Origin: an uncultured Pseudomonadota bacterium
GTDB lineage: Bacteria; Myxococcota_A; UBA796; SXON01
DNA length: 48,929 nt
Direction: 5' to 3'
Assembly: GCA_903921785.1 (NCBI GenBank)
Contig: CAIXRH010000063.1
Location: 1-48,929, forward strand
Both the position numbers and the translations under genes were made by a program. This document shows, piece by piece, positions 8,155 to 16,894 of the stretch (positions are counted from its first letter, which is position 1; each line of letters starts with the position of its first letter). The notes beneath the pieces were generated by a model. That model was given only the letters and a program-made list of their open reading frames with translations, had not been told where the DNA came from and searched no databases.

Positions 8155-9282
8155 ATGCCGCTGAGCCTCTATGTGGGCACCCGTAAGGGAGTGTGGACCG
8201 CCACGTCCGTGGATCGTCGCGCCTGGCGCGTCGGCGACCCGGGCTTCCTCGGGACGCAGTGCCACCACGTGGTTTTGGACCCCCGCGACCGGCGGACGCT
8301 CCTGTGCGCGTCGCGTCAGTGGCACCTGGGGCCCACCGTCTTTCGGAGTACGGATGGAGGCGCGACCTGGAAGGAGGCGGAGAGCCCGCCGCGGTTTCCC
8401 AAGGGGGACGCGCGCGGGCGGGCGGTCGATCACGTCTTCTGGCTCACGCCGAGCTCGGCGGCCGAGCCTGGCGTCTGGTACGCCGGCACCTCCCCCAAGG
8501 GCCTTTTCCGCTCGGAGGACGGCGGCCGGACCTGGGCGCCGATCACCGGGTTCAACGACCACCCCCAGCAGGCCCAGTGGGTCGGCAGCGACAAGGACGA
8601 GACGCCGGACGGCGGGAAGCTCCACTCCATCCTCGTGGACCCCCGCGATCCTCGGCATCTGTACCTCTCGATGTCGGGTGGCGGGACCTTCGAGTCCACC
8701 GACGCCGGAGCCGACTGGCGCCCGCTGAACTCCGGCGTGGCGATGGACTTCGCGCCTCCGAAGGAGGACGGCACCGAGTACCCGTTCGGCCACGACCCGC
8801 ACTGTGTCGTGCTTCACCCGCAGCGCCCCGACCGGCTGTGGCAGCAGAACCACTGCGGGGTCTACCGGATGGACCGCCCCGAGGGACGGTGGGTTCGGGT
8901 GGGGCGTAACCTCCCCCCCGAGGTCGGGGACATCGGGTTCCCGGTGGTCGTGCATCCCCGCGATCCGGACACCGCATGGGTGTTCCCGATGGACGGCGGC
9001 GGCAACTGGCCCCGCACGCCGCCGAGCGCGCGCCCCGCGTTGTTCCGGACCCGGGACGCGGGCGCCACTTGGGAGCGACAGGACCGGGGCTTCCCGACCA
9101 CACCGGCCTGGTGGACGGTGAAGCGGCAGGCGATGGTCGCGGACGATCACGATCCGGTCGGCCTCTACTTCGGGACGACGCAGGGGGAGGTCTGGGGGAG
9201 CGTCGACGAGGGCGCGAGCTTCTCGCTGCTGTTCCGCGACCTGCCACAGATCCACGCGATCTCCGTCGCCGAGCACGACTGA
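8155..9282 (+). CDS. BNR/Asp-box repeat beta-propeller protein, 375 aa
   Basis: Four Asp-box (BNR) repeats are visible: FRSTDGGATW near residue 63, FRSEDGGRTW near 119, FESTDAGADW near 180, and FRTRDAGATW near 300. These mark a sialidase/VPS10-type beta-propeller, although nothing shows a sialidase active site. The start at 8155 has GGAG eight bases upstream; the frame extends far upstream as a shadow. There is no signal peptide, so it is likely cytoplasmic. Its stop is one base from the GTG of a MoaD/ThiS-like gene. To my recollection such BNR-MoaD pairs recur in other bacteria. The role is unknown. Confidence 0.85.
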   Translation: MPLSLYVGTRKGVWTATSVDRRAWRVGDPGFLGTQCHHVVLDPRDRRTLLCASRQWHLGPTVFRSTDGGATWKEAESPPRFPKGDARGRAVDHVFWLTPSSAAEPGVWYAGTSPKGLFRSEDGGRTWAPITGFNDHPQQAQWVGSDKDETPDGGKLHSILVDPRDPRHLYLSMSGGGTFESTDAGADWRPLNSGVAMDFAPPKEDGTEYPFGHDPHCVVLHPQRPDRLWQQNHCGVYRMDRPEGRWVRVGRNLPPEVGDIGFPVVVHPRDPDTAWVFPMDGGGNWPRTPPSARPALFRTRDAGATWERQDRGFPTTPAWWTVKRQAMVADDHDPVGLYFGTTQGEVWGSVDEGASFSLLFRDLPQIHAISVAEHD

Positions 9283-9283
9283 G

Positions 9284-9544
9284 GTGCGGGTCACGGTGCC
9301 CACGCAGCTCCGCGACTACACCGCCGGGCGCGGCACAGTGGAGGCGGAGGGGACCACGCTCGCTGCGGTGCTCGACGACCTCGAACGGCAGTTCCCCGGG
9401 TTCCGCTTCCGGGTGATCGACGAGCAGGACCGGGTGCGCCGCCACATCATCCTGTTCGTCGGCGGCGAACGCCAGGACGACCTCGAAGCGGGCATTCCGC
9501 CCGGGGCCGAGCTGTTCATCGTCGGGGCGCTCAGCGGGGGCTAA
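9284..9544 (+). CDS. MoaD/ThiS-like sulfur-carrier (ubiquitin-fold) protein, 86 aa
   Basis: The length, the beta-grasp pattern (RVTVPTQLRDYT... TLAAVLDDLERQFPGF... HIILFVGGE... ELFIVGALSGG) and the C-terminal Gly-Gly identify a MoaD/ThiS-family protein. In this family the terminal glycine is adenylated and converted to a thiocarboxylate that donates sulfur. The GTG start lies one base after the stop of the BNR gene, and the next gene begins eight bases after its stop. No E1-like activating enzyme or molybdopterin/thiamine gene is present here, so it probably serves a pathway other than standard Moco or thiamine synthesis. This is inferred from context only. Confidence 0.88.
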   Translation: MRVTVPTQLRDYTAGRGTVEAEGTTLAAVLDDLERQFPGFRFRVIDEQDRVRRHIILFVGGERQDDLEAGIPPGAELFIVGALSGG

Positions 9545-9552
9545 GGAGGCGG

Positions 9553-10692
9553 ATGCTCCCTCCCGCCCCGTACACCTGGCCGGATCCGCCCAACGACAAC
9601 CTCGGCCCGTTCCGGGTGCGGCAGCTCCGGGCCTTGGCGCGGAAGCTCCTCGACTGGCCGGAGCCACTGCCGCCGTGGGCGGCCACCGCCTACCGGGGGC
9701 TCCGGGAGCCGCTCGGCGAGCTGCTGCGCCACGAGACCGGGCGGTTCCTCTCCGCCCTCGCGCTGCCGACGGTGGGCGCGCCGCTCGCGGTGGGCGATCT
9801 GCTCGGGGCCATGCCGCACCTGCTCCTGGAGCTCGCACGTCTGCGGCTCATCGGCGAACAAGGTTTGTTCTGGGGCGCGCCGGTCTCTCGGCTGGTCTCC
9901 CCGGCCTTGGGGGCGGACCGACGGTTCTCCCCGCCGCTGGTGGGAGTCCTCTTCCAGTCCGGCGTGGTGGCGCTCCGCCCGACGGAGGAGTGGGTCCTCG
10001 CGGCCGAGCCTTCCCCGCGCGCCTGGGCGATGGAGGAAGGAGGGTGGCTCCTCGGTGCCGACACCAACCCGCTCGCGATGGTGGAAGCGCACCCCGACAA
10101 GGCGGGCAACGCGCTCGATCTAGGCAACTCCAACGCCGAGACCTGGCTCGCGAGTATCGATGCGGCACGCAAGCGGGTGCGGAGGTACGCGCCCGATCTC
10201 GCGGCCGAACACGCCTCGATCCTCGTGGGCATCGTCCCCACGGGCACGCCGGGGGAGGTGAGCTACTCCGCTTCCTACAAGGAGGCGATCGGGCTGGTCT
10301 ACCTCTCCCTCAACGCCTCCTCGCTCACCATGACCGAGGCGATCGTCCACGAGGTGCAGCACAGCAAGCTCAACCTCTTGTCGTGGAGCGATCCGCTGCT
10401 GACCAACTCGGGAGAGCTCTACAAAAGCCCGGTGCGGCCGGATCCACGCCCGTTGTGGGGTGTGCTCCTGGCCGTTCATGCGTTCCTCCCCGTCGCACGC
10501 ATCCACCAGGCCCTGATCGCCGCCGGTGACCCCGCAGCGGATACACGCCGATACATGGATGTGTTGAGCGTGAATCACGAGGGGATGGAGGTGCTGCGCG
10601 CGCACGCTGCGCCCACCGACCTCGGGCGGCGGCTCCTCGACGGGATGGATGCACTGGAAGCAGCGCTCTGGGCGGAACGCGCCTCGGCGTGA
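9553..10692 (+). CDS. HExxH-motif protein, alpha-ketoglutarate-HExxH-type peptide beta-hydroxylase family, 379 aa
   Basis: HEVQH at residues 266-270 within EAIVHEVQHSKLNLLSW, followed by DPLLTNSGELYKSP, RPDPRPLWGVLLAVHAF and a predicted third metal ligand near His309, matches the 'mod_HExxH' domain (TIGR04267). Members of that family are now named alpha-ketoglutarate-HExxH-type peptide beta-hydroxylases and are linked to RiPP gene clusters. An AAGGAGG ribosome-binding site precedes the ATG, and the gene follows the MoaD-like gene by eight bases. It converges with hisD, leaving about 21 bp between stops. I infer a possible tailoring role for the nearby His-Gly-Ser peptide; no sequence evidence fixes the substrate. 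The first 200 residues are helical and unrecognised. Confidence 0.75.
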   Translation: MLPPAPYTWPDPPNDNLGPFRVRQLRALARKLLDWPEPLPPWAATAYRGLREPLGELLRHETGRFLSALALPTVGAPLAVGDLLGAMPHLLLELARLRLIGEQGLFWGAPVSRLVSPALGADRRFSPPLVGVLFQSGVVALRPTEEWVLAAEPSPRAWAMEEGGWLLGADTNPLAMVEAHPDKAGNALDLGNSNAETWLASIDAARKRVRRYAPDLAAEHASILVGIVPTGTPGEVSYSASYKEAIGLVYLSLNASSLTMTEAIVHEVQHSKLNLLSWSDPLLTNSGELYKSPVRPDPRPLWGVLLAVHAFLPVARIHQALIAAGDPAADTRRYMDVLSVNHEGMEVLRAHAAPTDLGRRLLDGMDALEAALWAERASA

Positions 10693-10713
10693 GGGCGAGC
10701 CGGAACCCCTGCG

Positions 10714-11982
10714 CTACCCTCCGAACAGCCGACGCCGATCTTCGGCGCTCCGGGCGTGTGCTTCCAGGCCCTCCAGCCGGGCCAGCGCGGCGGCGTCCTC
10801 CACGACGGCGGCGAGCGCCGGATCGGCGGCGTCGAGGCGGAGCCAGGTGCGCACGCGGCAGAAGTGCAGGACGTTGAGGCCCCCGGAAAAGCGGGCGGCG
10901 GTCCCGGTGGGGAGCACGTGGTTCGGACCCACGCCGTAGTCGCCGAAGACCTCGGCGGACGCGGCGCCGACGAAGAGCCCGCCGTAGTGGCGGAGGCGGC
11001 CCGCATGCGCCGCAGCCTGTGCCGTGAGCACCTCGAGGTGCTCGGGGGCGAGCCGGTCGCAGACCGCGAGGGCCTCCTCCGCGTCGGCGCAGACCACCGC
11101 GAAGCCATTTGCGACGGCCTCGCGGGCCACCGCGGCCGTGGGCAGCGTGGCGAGCTGGGCGGCGAGCGCGGCGTCGACGCGGGCGGGCAACGCCGGATCC
11201 CAGGTGACGAGGATGGGGCGCGCGTCGGGGTCGTGCTCCGCCTGGCCGAGCAGGTCCGCCGCGATGCGGGCGGGGTCGGCCGTCTCGTCGGCGAGCACCA
11301 CCAGTTCGCTCGGCCCGGCGAGCATGTCGATGCCCACCTGCCCCGCCACGAGCTGCTTCGCGGCGGTGACCCAGCGGTTTCCTGGGCCGACGATCACGTC
11401 TACCCGCGGCACCGGCCCCGCACCGTAGGCCAGCGCGCCCACCGCGTGCGCGCCGCCCACCGCCAGCACCGCGTCCGCGCCGGCCACCCAGGCCGCCGCG
11501 AGCGTGACCACCGCCGGCCGCGGACTCGCCACCCACACCTGCTCCACGCCGGCCGCCCGAGCGGTCACCGCCGTCATCAAGACGCTGCTCGGGAGCGGGT
11601 AGCGTCCCCCTGGCGCGTAGCACCCGGCCCGGTCCACCGGGGCGAGGGTGTGGCCGGCGCGCCCCGCCGGAACGGCCACGTCGAGGTTGGCGAAGGCTGC
11701 GCGTTGGGCGTCGGCGAACGCCCGGACCCGGGTGGCGGTGCGCTCGAGGAGCGCGAGCGCCGCGGGCGGGAGGTCACGGGCGGCGGCGGCGAGGTCGTCG
11801 CGGGTGATGACGAGCGGCGCGCCGATGGGGAGGTCGCCGAGTCGCTCGGCGTGGGCTCGGAGGGCGGGCTCGCCGCGATCGCGCACGTCGTCGAGGATGG
11901 CGCGGGCCGCGGCGAGCGTGGGGGCGTCCACGGGGGAGAGGTGGGCGGCTTCCACCGCCACGGGGGAGACGCGGCGCAGCAT
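10714..11982 (-). CDS. hisD: Histidinol dehydrogenase, 422 aa
   Basis: HisD oxidises L-histidinol to L-histidine with two NAD+ and is zinc dependent. The sequence shows the family's core blocks: CYAPGGRYPLPSSVLMT, VDVIVGPGNRWVTAAKQLVAGQVGIDMLAGPSEL, LLGQAEHDPDA (zinc ligands Gln and His), and APEHLEVLT with GPNHVLPTGTAARFSGGL. The ATG at 11982 lies two bases beyond the stop of the upstream fusion gene. A much longer in-frame extension to 12870 runs through that gene and is a shadow. This is the last gene of the his operon and converges with the HExxH gene. Length and motifs are normal for the family. Confidence 0.95.
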   Translation of the reverse strand: MLRRVSPVAVEAAHLSPVDAPTLAAARAILDDVRDRGEPALRAHAERLGDLPIGAPLVITRDDLAAAARDLPPAALALLERTATRVRAFADAQRAAFANLDVAVPAGRAGHTLAPVDRAGCYAPGGRYPLPSSVLMTAVTARAAGVEQVWVASPRPAVVTLAAAWVAGADAVLAVGGAHAVGALAYGAGPVPRVDVIVGPGNRWVTAAKQLVAGQVGIDMLAGPSELVVLADETADPARIAADLLGQAEHDPDARPILVTWDPALPARVDAALAAQLATLPTAAVAREAVANGFAVVCADAEEALAVCDRLAPEHLEVLTAQAAAHAGRLRHYGGLFVGAASAEVFGDYGVGPNHVLPTGTAARFSGGLNVLHFCRVRTWLRLDAADPALAAVVEDAAALARLEGLEAHARSAEDRRRLFGG

Positions 11983-11984
11983 GG

Positions 11985-13247
11985 TCAGGCTCCGGGCTTG
12001 GCGTTGCCGGGACGGCGGGAGAGGCGGAGGGCGCGGCGGTCGAGCACGGCCTCGACGTCGGTGAGGGGGCGGCCGGCGCGGGCGAGCGCCACCAGCGCGA
12101 AGTACAGGAGGTCGGCGGCTTCTTCCACGGCGTGATCCGGCGTGGCGGCGTCGGCGAGCTCGCCGGCTTCCTCCACGAGCTTCGCGCGGAGGAGCGCGGG
12201 ATCGTCGAGGAGGCGGCGGGTGTAGGAGCCGGCGGGGGCGTCTGCGAGCCGGGCGGCGAGGGTGACCGCGAGCGCGTCGACGCCCGTGGCCGGCCCCCAA
12301 CAGGTCGTGCAGCCGAGGTGACAGAACCCGGGGCCGTGCTGGCGCACGGTGAAGCGGAGGGCGTCGCGGTCGCAGTCGAGGTCGACCCGGAGCAAGTCCT
12401 GGATGGCGCCGCTCTCCTTGCCCTTCTCCCAGAGGCCGCGGCGGCGGGACCAGTACACGCCGGTGCCGGTCTCCAGCGCCCGGGCGAGGCTCTCTGCGTT
12501 GGACCACGCGAGCCCCAACGCCTGTCCGCGTTCGTCCACCACGACGGTGGCCCAGAGCCCGTCCGGCCGGTCGGAGACGAGGGGGGCGGCGAACGCCTCG
12601 GCGAGCCCGATGCGGCCCGTATAGAGCGCCATGCCTACCTGGGCGTCGGCGCCGAGTCGGTCGAGCGTGGCGATCTCCTCGGCGGTCGTCACGCCGCCGG
12701 CGATCGTCACGCGCGCGGCACCAGCCGCGGCCACGAGCGGCGCCACCCGGTCCATCGCGGTGCCGCCGAGCCGGCCTTCGCGCTCCACGAACGTCACGAG
12801 AAACCCGCCCACGAAGGGCCGGAGCTCGCGGATACGGTCCTCGACCCGTGCGCCCGTGCGCGTGGTCCACCCGTGCGTGACCACCTCCCCGTCGCGCGCG
12901 TCGAGTGCGGCGATCAGGCGTTCCTTGGGGAACTTCGCGAGGAGGGCCGGCTCCGCGGCGGTGCCGAGGATGATCTTCGCGGCGCCCTTGTCCAACCAGC
13001 GCCGGGCCGTCTCCTCGTCGCGGATGCCGCCGCCCACGCGGCAGGCATGGCTTGCGCAGAGGTCCTCGATCAACGCCGCGTTGCTCCCGCGGCCCAGGGC
13101 GGCGTCGAGGTCGATCGTGGCGATCTCCCCGACGCGGCCGAACCGGGCGGCGATGGGCCGCGGATCGCCGGCTTCGATGGCGAGCTTCTCGCCGCCGATG
13201 AGCTGGACGGTCTGGCCGCCCTGCAGGTCGATGGAGGGGACGATCAC
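11985..13247 (-). CDS. hisAIE: Trifunctional HisA-HisI-HisE fusion, 420 aa
   Basis: Three histidine enzymes are joined. Residues 1-225 are a HisA (beta/alpha)8 barrel (ProFAR isomerase) with the N-terminal catalytic Asp7 (PSIDLQGG), the phosphate site GGIRDEETARRW, and the second Asp in LDARDGE. Residues 230-320 are HisI (phosphoribosyl-AMP cyclohydrolase) with YWSRRRGLWEKG and the metal-binding block DCDRDALRF... CHLGCTTCW. Residues 333-420 are HisE (phosphoribosyl-ATP pyrophosphatase) with AKLVEEAGELADA and EEAADLLYFALV. HisI-HisE fusions are common; HisA ahead of them is unusual. The ATG overlaps the hisF stop in an ATGA junction. Three pathway steps (E, I, A) are thus on one chain. Confidence 0.93.
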   Translation of the reverse strand: MIVPSIDLQGGQTVQLIGGEKLAIEAGDPRPIAARFGRVGEIATIDLDAALGRGSNAALIEDLCASHACRVGGGIRDEETARRWLDKGAAKIILGTAAEPALLAKFPKERLIAALDARDGEVVTHGWTTRTGARVEDRIRELRPFVGGFLVTFVEREGRLGGTAMDRVAPLVAAAGAARVTIAGGVTTAEEIATLDRLGADAQVGMALYTGRIGLAEAFAAPLVSDRPDGLWATVVVDERGQALGLAWSNAESLARALETGTGVYWSRRRGLWEKGKESGAIQDLLRVDLDCDRDALRFTVRQHGPGFCHLGCTTCWGPATGVDALAVTLAARLADAPAGSYTRRLLDDPALLRAKLVEEAGELADAATPDHAVEEAADLLYFALVALARAGRPLTDVEAVLDRRALRLSRRPGNAKPGA

Positions 13248-14002
13248 GTTCGCACCTTCACGCCGGCGGCGGCCAGCGTGGTCTTGAGGGTGGCCGGGGT
13301 GGTCTCCCCGTCGTGGAAGATGCTGGCGGCGAGCAGCGCGTCCGCGCCGGCGTGGACGGCCTCGACGAGGTGCCCCGCGTGCGCCGCGCCGCCCGAGGCG
13401 ATGACGGGCACGGCGACGGTCGAGCGGATCGCTGCGATCAACGAGAGATCATAGCCGGCCCGCGTGCCGTCGCGGTCCCAACTGGTCAGCAGGATCTCCC
13501 CGGCGCCGCGCGCCGTGGCCTCCCGCGCCCAGTCGACGGCGTCCATTCCGGTGCGATGGCGGCCGGCGCGGGTCACGACTTCCCAGCCCGGGCCGTCGAG
13601 CCGGCGGGCGGCGTCGAGCGCGAGGATCGTACATTGGGCGCCGTAGCGGGTGGCGATGGCGGTCAGCAGCGCGGGTTCGTCCACCGCAGCGGTGTTCACG
13701 CCCACCTTGTCGGCGCCCGCGTCGAGGAGCCGGCCCGCGTCCTCCACCCTGCGCACGCCCCCGCCAACTGTAAGTGGAATACCCAGCACCCGGCGGACGG
13801 CCCGCGTCGTCTCCACGGCGTGCCCGCGGCCCTCGGTCGTGGCCGAGACGTCGAGGATCACGAGCTCGTCGCCGCCGCCGGCCTCGTAGGCGAGGGCGCG
13901 CTCCACGGGGTCGCCCGCGTCGCGGAGGCCCTGGAACTGGACGCCCTTCACCACGCGTCCGTCGCGCACATCGAGGCAGGGCACGATCCGGACGGTCAGC
14001 AT
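13244..14002 (-). CDS. hisF: Imidazole glycerol phosphate synthase, cyclase subunit
   Basis: HisF takes ammonia from HisH and converts PRFAR to imidazole glycerol phosphate and AICAR. The sequence shows the catalytic Asp11 in [17 protein letters not shown], the half-barrel motifs [40 protein letters not shown] with the second catalytic Asp, and [11 protein letters not shown]. It is 252 residues long, as expected. It overlaps hisH by seven bases upstream and the HisA-IE fusion by four downstream. HisF and HisH form a heterodimer, consistent with their coupled order here. Confidence 0.96.
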   Translation of the reverse strand: MLTVRIVPCLDVRDGRVVKGVQFQGLRDAGDPVERALAYEAGGGDELVILDVSATTEGRGHAVETTRAVRRVLGIPLTVGGGVRRVEDAGRLLDAGADKVGVNTAAVDEPALLTAIATRYGAQCTILALDAARRLDGPGWEVVTRAGRHRTGMDAVDWAREATARGAGEILLTSWDRDGTRAGYDLSLIAAIRSTVAVPVIASGGAAHAGHLVEAVHAGADALLAASIFHDGETTPATLKTTLAAAGVKVRT

Positions 14003-14592
14003 CGCCCCTCCACCCAGCGCTGCATCAGCGCGGCACCCCAGGGGCCGGAGAGCTCAGGGTGAAACTGGCACGCGAGCACGTCCCCGCGTTCGAGGGCGGC
14101 CACGAAGGGCCCGCCGTGGTCGGCGAGGGCGCCGCTCCAGCCGGCGGGGATCCGGTCGACCTTGAAGGTGTTGGCGAAGTAGGCGAAGCCCGGGGTGATC
14201 CAGCGTGAACCGGGCTCGGGCACGACCTCGTTCCAGCCCATCTGCGGCACCCGCACCGCGCCCGTGAACCGGGTGACCGGCCCCTCGATCACCCCGAGGC
14301 CCACGGCCCCGGGTGTCTCCTCGCTGGTGCGCGCAAGGAGCTGGAGGCCGAGGCAGATGGTGAACGTTGGGCGACCGGCCTGTACCCGTTCGCGCAGCGC
14401 GTCGACCAGCCCCAGGCGGACGAGCTCGTCCATCGCCGCGCCGAACGCGCCGACCCCAGGGAGGACGAGGCGATCCGCGTGGCGCACCTCCTCCTCTGCG
14501 GCGGTGAGCACCGCCTCCGCGCCGACCCGCCCGAGCCCGGCGAGCACGGACGCGAGGTTCGCCACCCCGGTGCGGACGACGTGCACCTTCAC
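13996..14592 (-). CDS. hisH: Imidazole glycerol phosphate synthase, glutamine amidotransferase subunit
   Basis: HisH hydrolyses glutamine and channels ammonia to HisF. The class I amidotransferase triad is visible: the nucleophilic Cys in FTICLGLQLL (near residue 80), and His and Glu in CQFHPELSGPWG near the C-terminus. The oxyanion region VLPGVGAFG is also present. At 198 residues it is typical. It overlaps hisB by an ATGA junction upstream and hisF by seven bases downstream. Confidence 0.95.
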   Translation of the reverse strand: MKVHVVRTGVANLASVLAGLGRVGAEAVLTAAEEEVRHADRLVLPGVGAFGAAMDELVRLGLVDALRERVQAGRPTFTICLGLQLLARTSEETPGAVGLGVIEGPVTRFTGAVRVPQMGWNEVVPEPGSRWITPGFAYFANTFKVDRIPAGWSGALADHGGPFVAALERGDVLACQFHPELSGPWGAALMQRWVEGRC

Positions 14593-15179
14593 GTGAGCAC
14601 ACCCTTGGTGCTCGGCACGTCGGCGTGGCCGTCGCGGGCCACGGCTTCGCGCAACGCCAGGGCCAACGCCTTGAACGCGGCCTCGGCGCGGTGGTGGTCG
14701 TTCTCGCCCTTGAGCACGTCCACGTGCAGCGTCATCCGGGCGGCCATCGCCAACGAGCGGAGGGCGTGGCCGAGGTTCTCACACGCCACCCCGCCGAGGC
14801 TCTCCCGGCGAAGCCCAAGGTTCACATCGGCGAACGGGCGACCCGAGAGGTCCACCACCACCCGCGCCAGGGCCTCATCCAGCGGGGCGTGGGCGGCGCC
14901 GAACCGGCGGAGGCCGCGACGGTCGCCGACGGCGGCAAGGAGGGCCTCCCCGAGCGCGAGCGCCACGTCCTCGACGGTGTGGTGATCGTCGACGTGCAGG
15001 TCGCCGGTGCAGGCGATCGTGAGGTCAAACCTCGCATGCTTGGCGAGCGCGCCAAGCATGTGGTCGTAGAACGGAAGGCCCGTGCGCACCTCGGCGCGGC
15101 CGGAGCCGTCGAGGGTGAGGGCCACGGAGACGTCGGTCTCGGCGGTCTTTCGGGCGATCGTGGCGGTGCGGGGGGTCAT
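14589..15179 (-). CDS. hisB: Imidazoleglycerol-phosphate dehydratase, monofunctional, 196 aa
   Basis: HisB dehydrates imidazole glycerol phosphate to imidazole acetol phosphate using manganese. The two duplicated metal-binding motifs are present: DDHHTVEDVALALGEA and ENDHHRAEAAFKALA, along with GLPFYDHML. The ATG at 15179 gives the usual length; a frame extending to 16259 is a shadow in the hisC gene. The phosphatase domain found in enterobacterial bifunctional HisB is absent. In this operon a HAD domain is attached to HisC instead. The start overlaps the hisC stop in an ATGA junction. Confidence 0.95.
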   Translation of the reverse strand: MTPRTATIARKTAETDVSVALTLDGSGRAEVRTGLPFYDHMLGALAKHARFDLTIACTGDLHVDDHHTVEDVALALGEALLAAVGDRRGLRRFGAAHAPLDEALARVVVDLSGRPFADVNLGLRRESLGGVACENLGHALRSLAMAARMTLHVDVLKGENDHHRAEAAFKALALALREAVARDGHADVPSTKGVLT

Positions 15180-16894
15180 GGGAGCAGGGCCTCCAGATCG
15201 GCGGCGGTGGCGACGAGGCGGGCGGCGCCCGCAGCGAGGAGGAGCGGGCCGGTGCGCGCGGGGTCTTCCCCGGGGGCGACCATGCCGAGGGGGACGACGC
15301 CGGCGGCCCGGGCGGCCCGGGCGTCGTCGACGGTGTCGCCGATCATCCACGCGGCCCGAACACCGAGGCGGGTGAGCGCGGCGTGGACGGGCGCAGGATC
15401 GGGCTTCGCGGCCGTCTCCCCCATGCACACGGCGGTGGAGAACAAGTCCATCCACCCTTCGCGTTCGAGCAGCTCCATCGCGTCGCGGCGGGGGCGGCCG
15501 GTGACGAGCGCGAGGGGCAGGCGGGCGCGCAGCCGCTCGAGCTCGGCGCGGGTGAAGCGGGGACGCTCGGTGAGCTTCAGACCGGGAGTGCCGCCGTGCC
15601 CCTGGTACAACCGTTCGAACTGCTCGGTGACCTCGGCGAGCGGCACGTCCACCCCGTGCGCGGCGAGGAGCGCGCGGGTGAGCACCCAGTCGTTGTTCGC
15701 GTTTCCCCTGGCCTTCGCGGCGGCGATCTCCTCCCCGGTGACCGTCACCCCGTAGGCGGCGGCCGTCTGTCGGATGGCCTCGCGGTAGCTCCCGGACACG
15801 TCGACGAGGACGCCGTCGACGTCGAAGAGGAGCGCCTCGGGCGCGAGCACCGCCCTCAGCCCGGCGTGAAGCCGGGTCGTCGCCGCGGCTTCGCCCGGGA
15901 CGTTGATCCGCACGGCGTCCCCCAATGCCGGGTGGCCGGGCCAGCCCCGAACACCGATCCCCAGCCCGGCGAGGCCGTCGCGCAGCCAGGCGGACCGGGG
16001 CGACCGCGCGAACACGAAGTTCGCCTGGGACCGTTGCGCGTCCAGTCCGAGGCCGCGCATCGCCTCCGTGAGCGCGTCGCGGTCCGCGCGCACCTGGGCG
16101 ATGAACGCCGCGGACGCCGCCTGGTCCTGGTCGAGCCGGCTCGCGGCGAGGTGCAGGCTCGGCCCGGACACCGAGTACGGGTTCCCCGCCACCCGGAGCG
16201 CCGCGATCGCCTCCGCGGGCCCCATCGCGTAGCCGACCCGCAGGCCCGCGAGCCCCCACGCCTTGCTCAACGTACGAAACGCCACCGCGTTGGGCAGCTC
16301 GGCCACCACCGGCGTGAGGTCCTCATCGGCGAATTCGACGTACGCGAGGTCCACCATCAGGAGCACGTCCGGGAGCGCCGCGGAGAGGCGTCGGAGCATG
16401 GCCGCCGTGGCCACCTGGCCCGTGGGGTTGTTGGGGCTCACCACGGCCACCACCGCCGTGTCGGGCGTGACGGCAGCGAGCACCGCCTCGATCGGCCAGT
16501 CACCGCCAGGCCAGGGCACTTCGCGGACCTCGGCGCCGGCCCACCGAGCGTATCGGGGGATCATCTCGAAGGTGGGCACCGGGAGGACGATGGATCGTCC
16601 GGGGGTGAGGTAGGCCCGGCAGGCCCGGTCCAGGGCGTCGTCCCCGCCGGCGGTCACGATCACGCGATCGACTGAAACACCGAGTTCCGCCGCAAGCCGG
16701 GCGGTGAGGGCGCGCGCGTCCGGGTACGCCCGCACGAGCGTGTCGGGGTCTGCGTCCGCAAGGCGGGAGAAGATGTCGGGCGGGGAGGGGAGGCCGCCGA
16801 TGCCGTCGAGCAGCAGGTCGAGCGGCGCGGGGTGGCGGGGCACGCTGTACGGCACGAGGCCGGAGATCGCGGGCGAAGGGCGCGGCAGCGGCAT
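15176..16894 (-). CDS. hisC: Histidinol-phosphate aminotransferase fused to HAD phosphatase, 572 aa
   Basis: Residues 1-350 are HisC, a fold-type I PLP enzyme, with SPNNPTG at 153-159, VDLAYVEF and the PLP lysine K211 in RTLSKAWGLAGLRVGY. Residues 353-572 are a HAD subfamily IA phosphatase: DVDGVLVD (nucleophile D358, acid/base D360), ALVTGRPRRD, AAKPDPAPVH and IGDTVDDARAA. Placed in a his operon without any other phosphatase, the HAD domain is the obvious candidate for histidinol-phosphate phosphatase, which would give two consecutive steps on one chain. That assignment is inference. The ATG at 16894 shares a base with the hisG stop (TGATG). Confidence 0.92.
   Translation of the reverse strand: MPLPRPSPAISGLVPYSVPRHPAPLDLLLDGIGGLPSPPDIFSRLADADPDTLVRAYPDARALTARLAAELGVSVDRVIVTAGGDDALDRACRAYLTPGRSIVLPVPTFEMIPRYARWAGAEVREVPWPGGDWPIEAVLAAVTPDTAVVAVVSPNNPTGQVATAAMLRRLSAALPDVLLMVDLAYVEFADEDLTPVVAELPNAVAFRTLSKAWGLAGLRVGYAMGPAEAIAALRVAGNPYSVSGPSLHLAASRLDQDQAASAAFIAQVRADRDALTEAMRGLGLDAQRSQANFVFARSPRSAWLRDGLAGLGIGVRGWPGHPALGDAVRINVPGEAAATTRLHAGLRAVLAPEALLFDVDGVLVDVSGSYREAIRQTAAAYGVTVTGEEIAAAKARGNANNDWVLTRALLAAHGVDVPLAEVTEQFERLYQGHGGTPGLKLTERPRFTRAELERLRARLPLALVTGRPRRDAMELLEREGWMDLFSTAVCMGETAAKPDPAPVHAALTRLGVRAAWMIGDTVDDARAARAAGVVPLGMVAPGEDPARTGPLLLAAGAARLVATAADLEALLP

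Noticed and set aside
8155-9282. Sialidase (neuraminidase)
   Set aside because: Asp-boxes only define the propeller; no FRIP-like motif or Arg triad seen, and no signal peptide.
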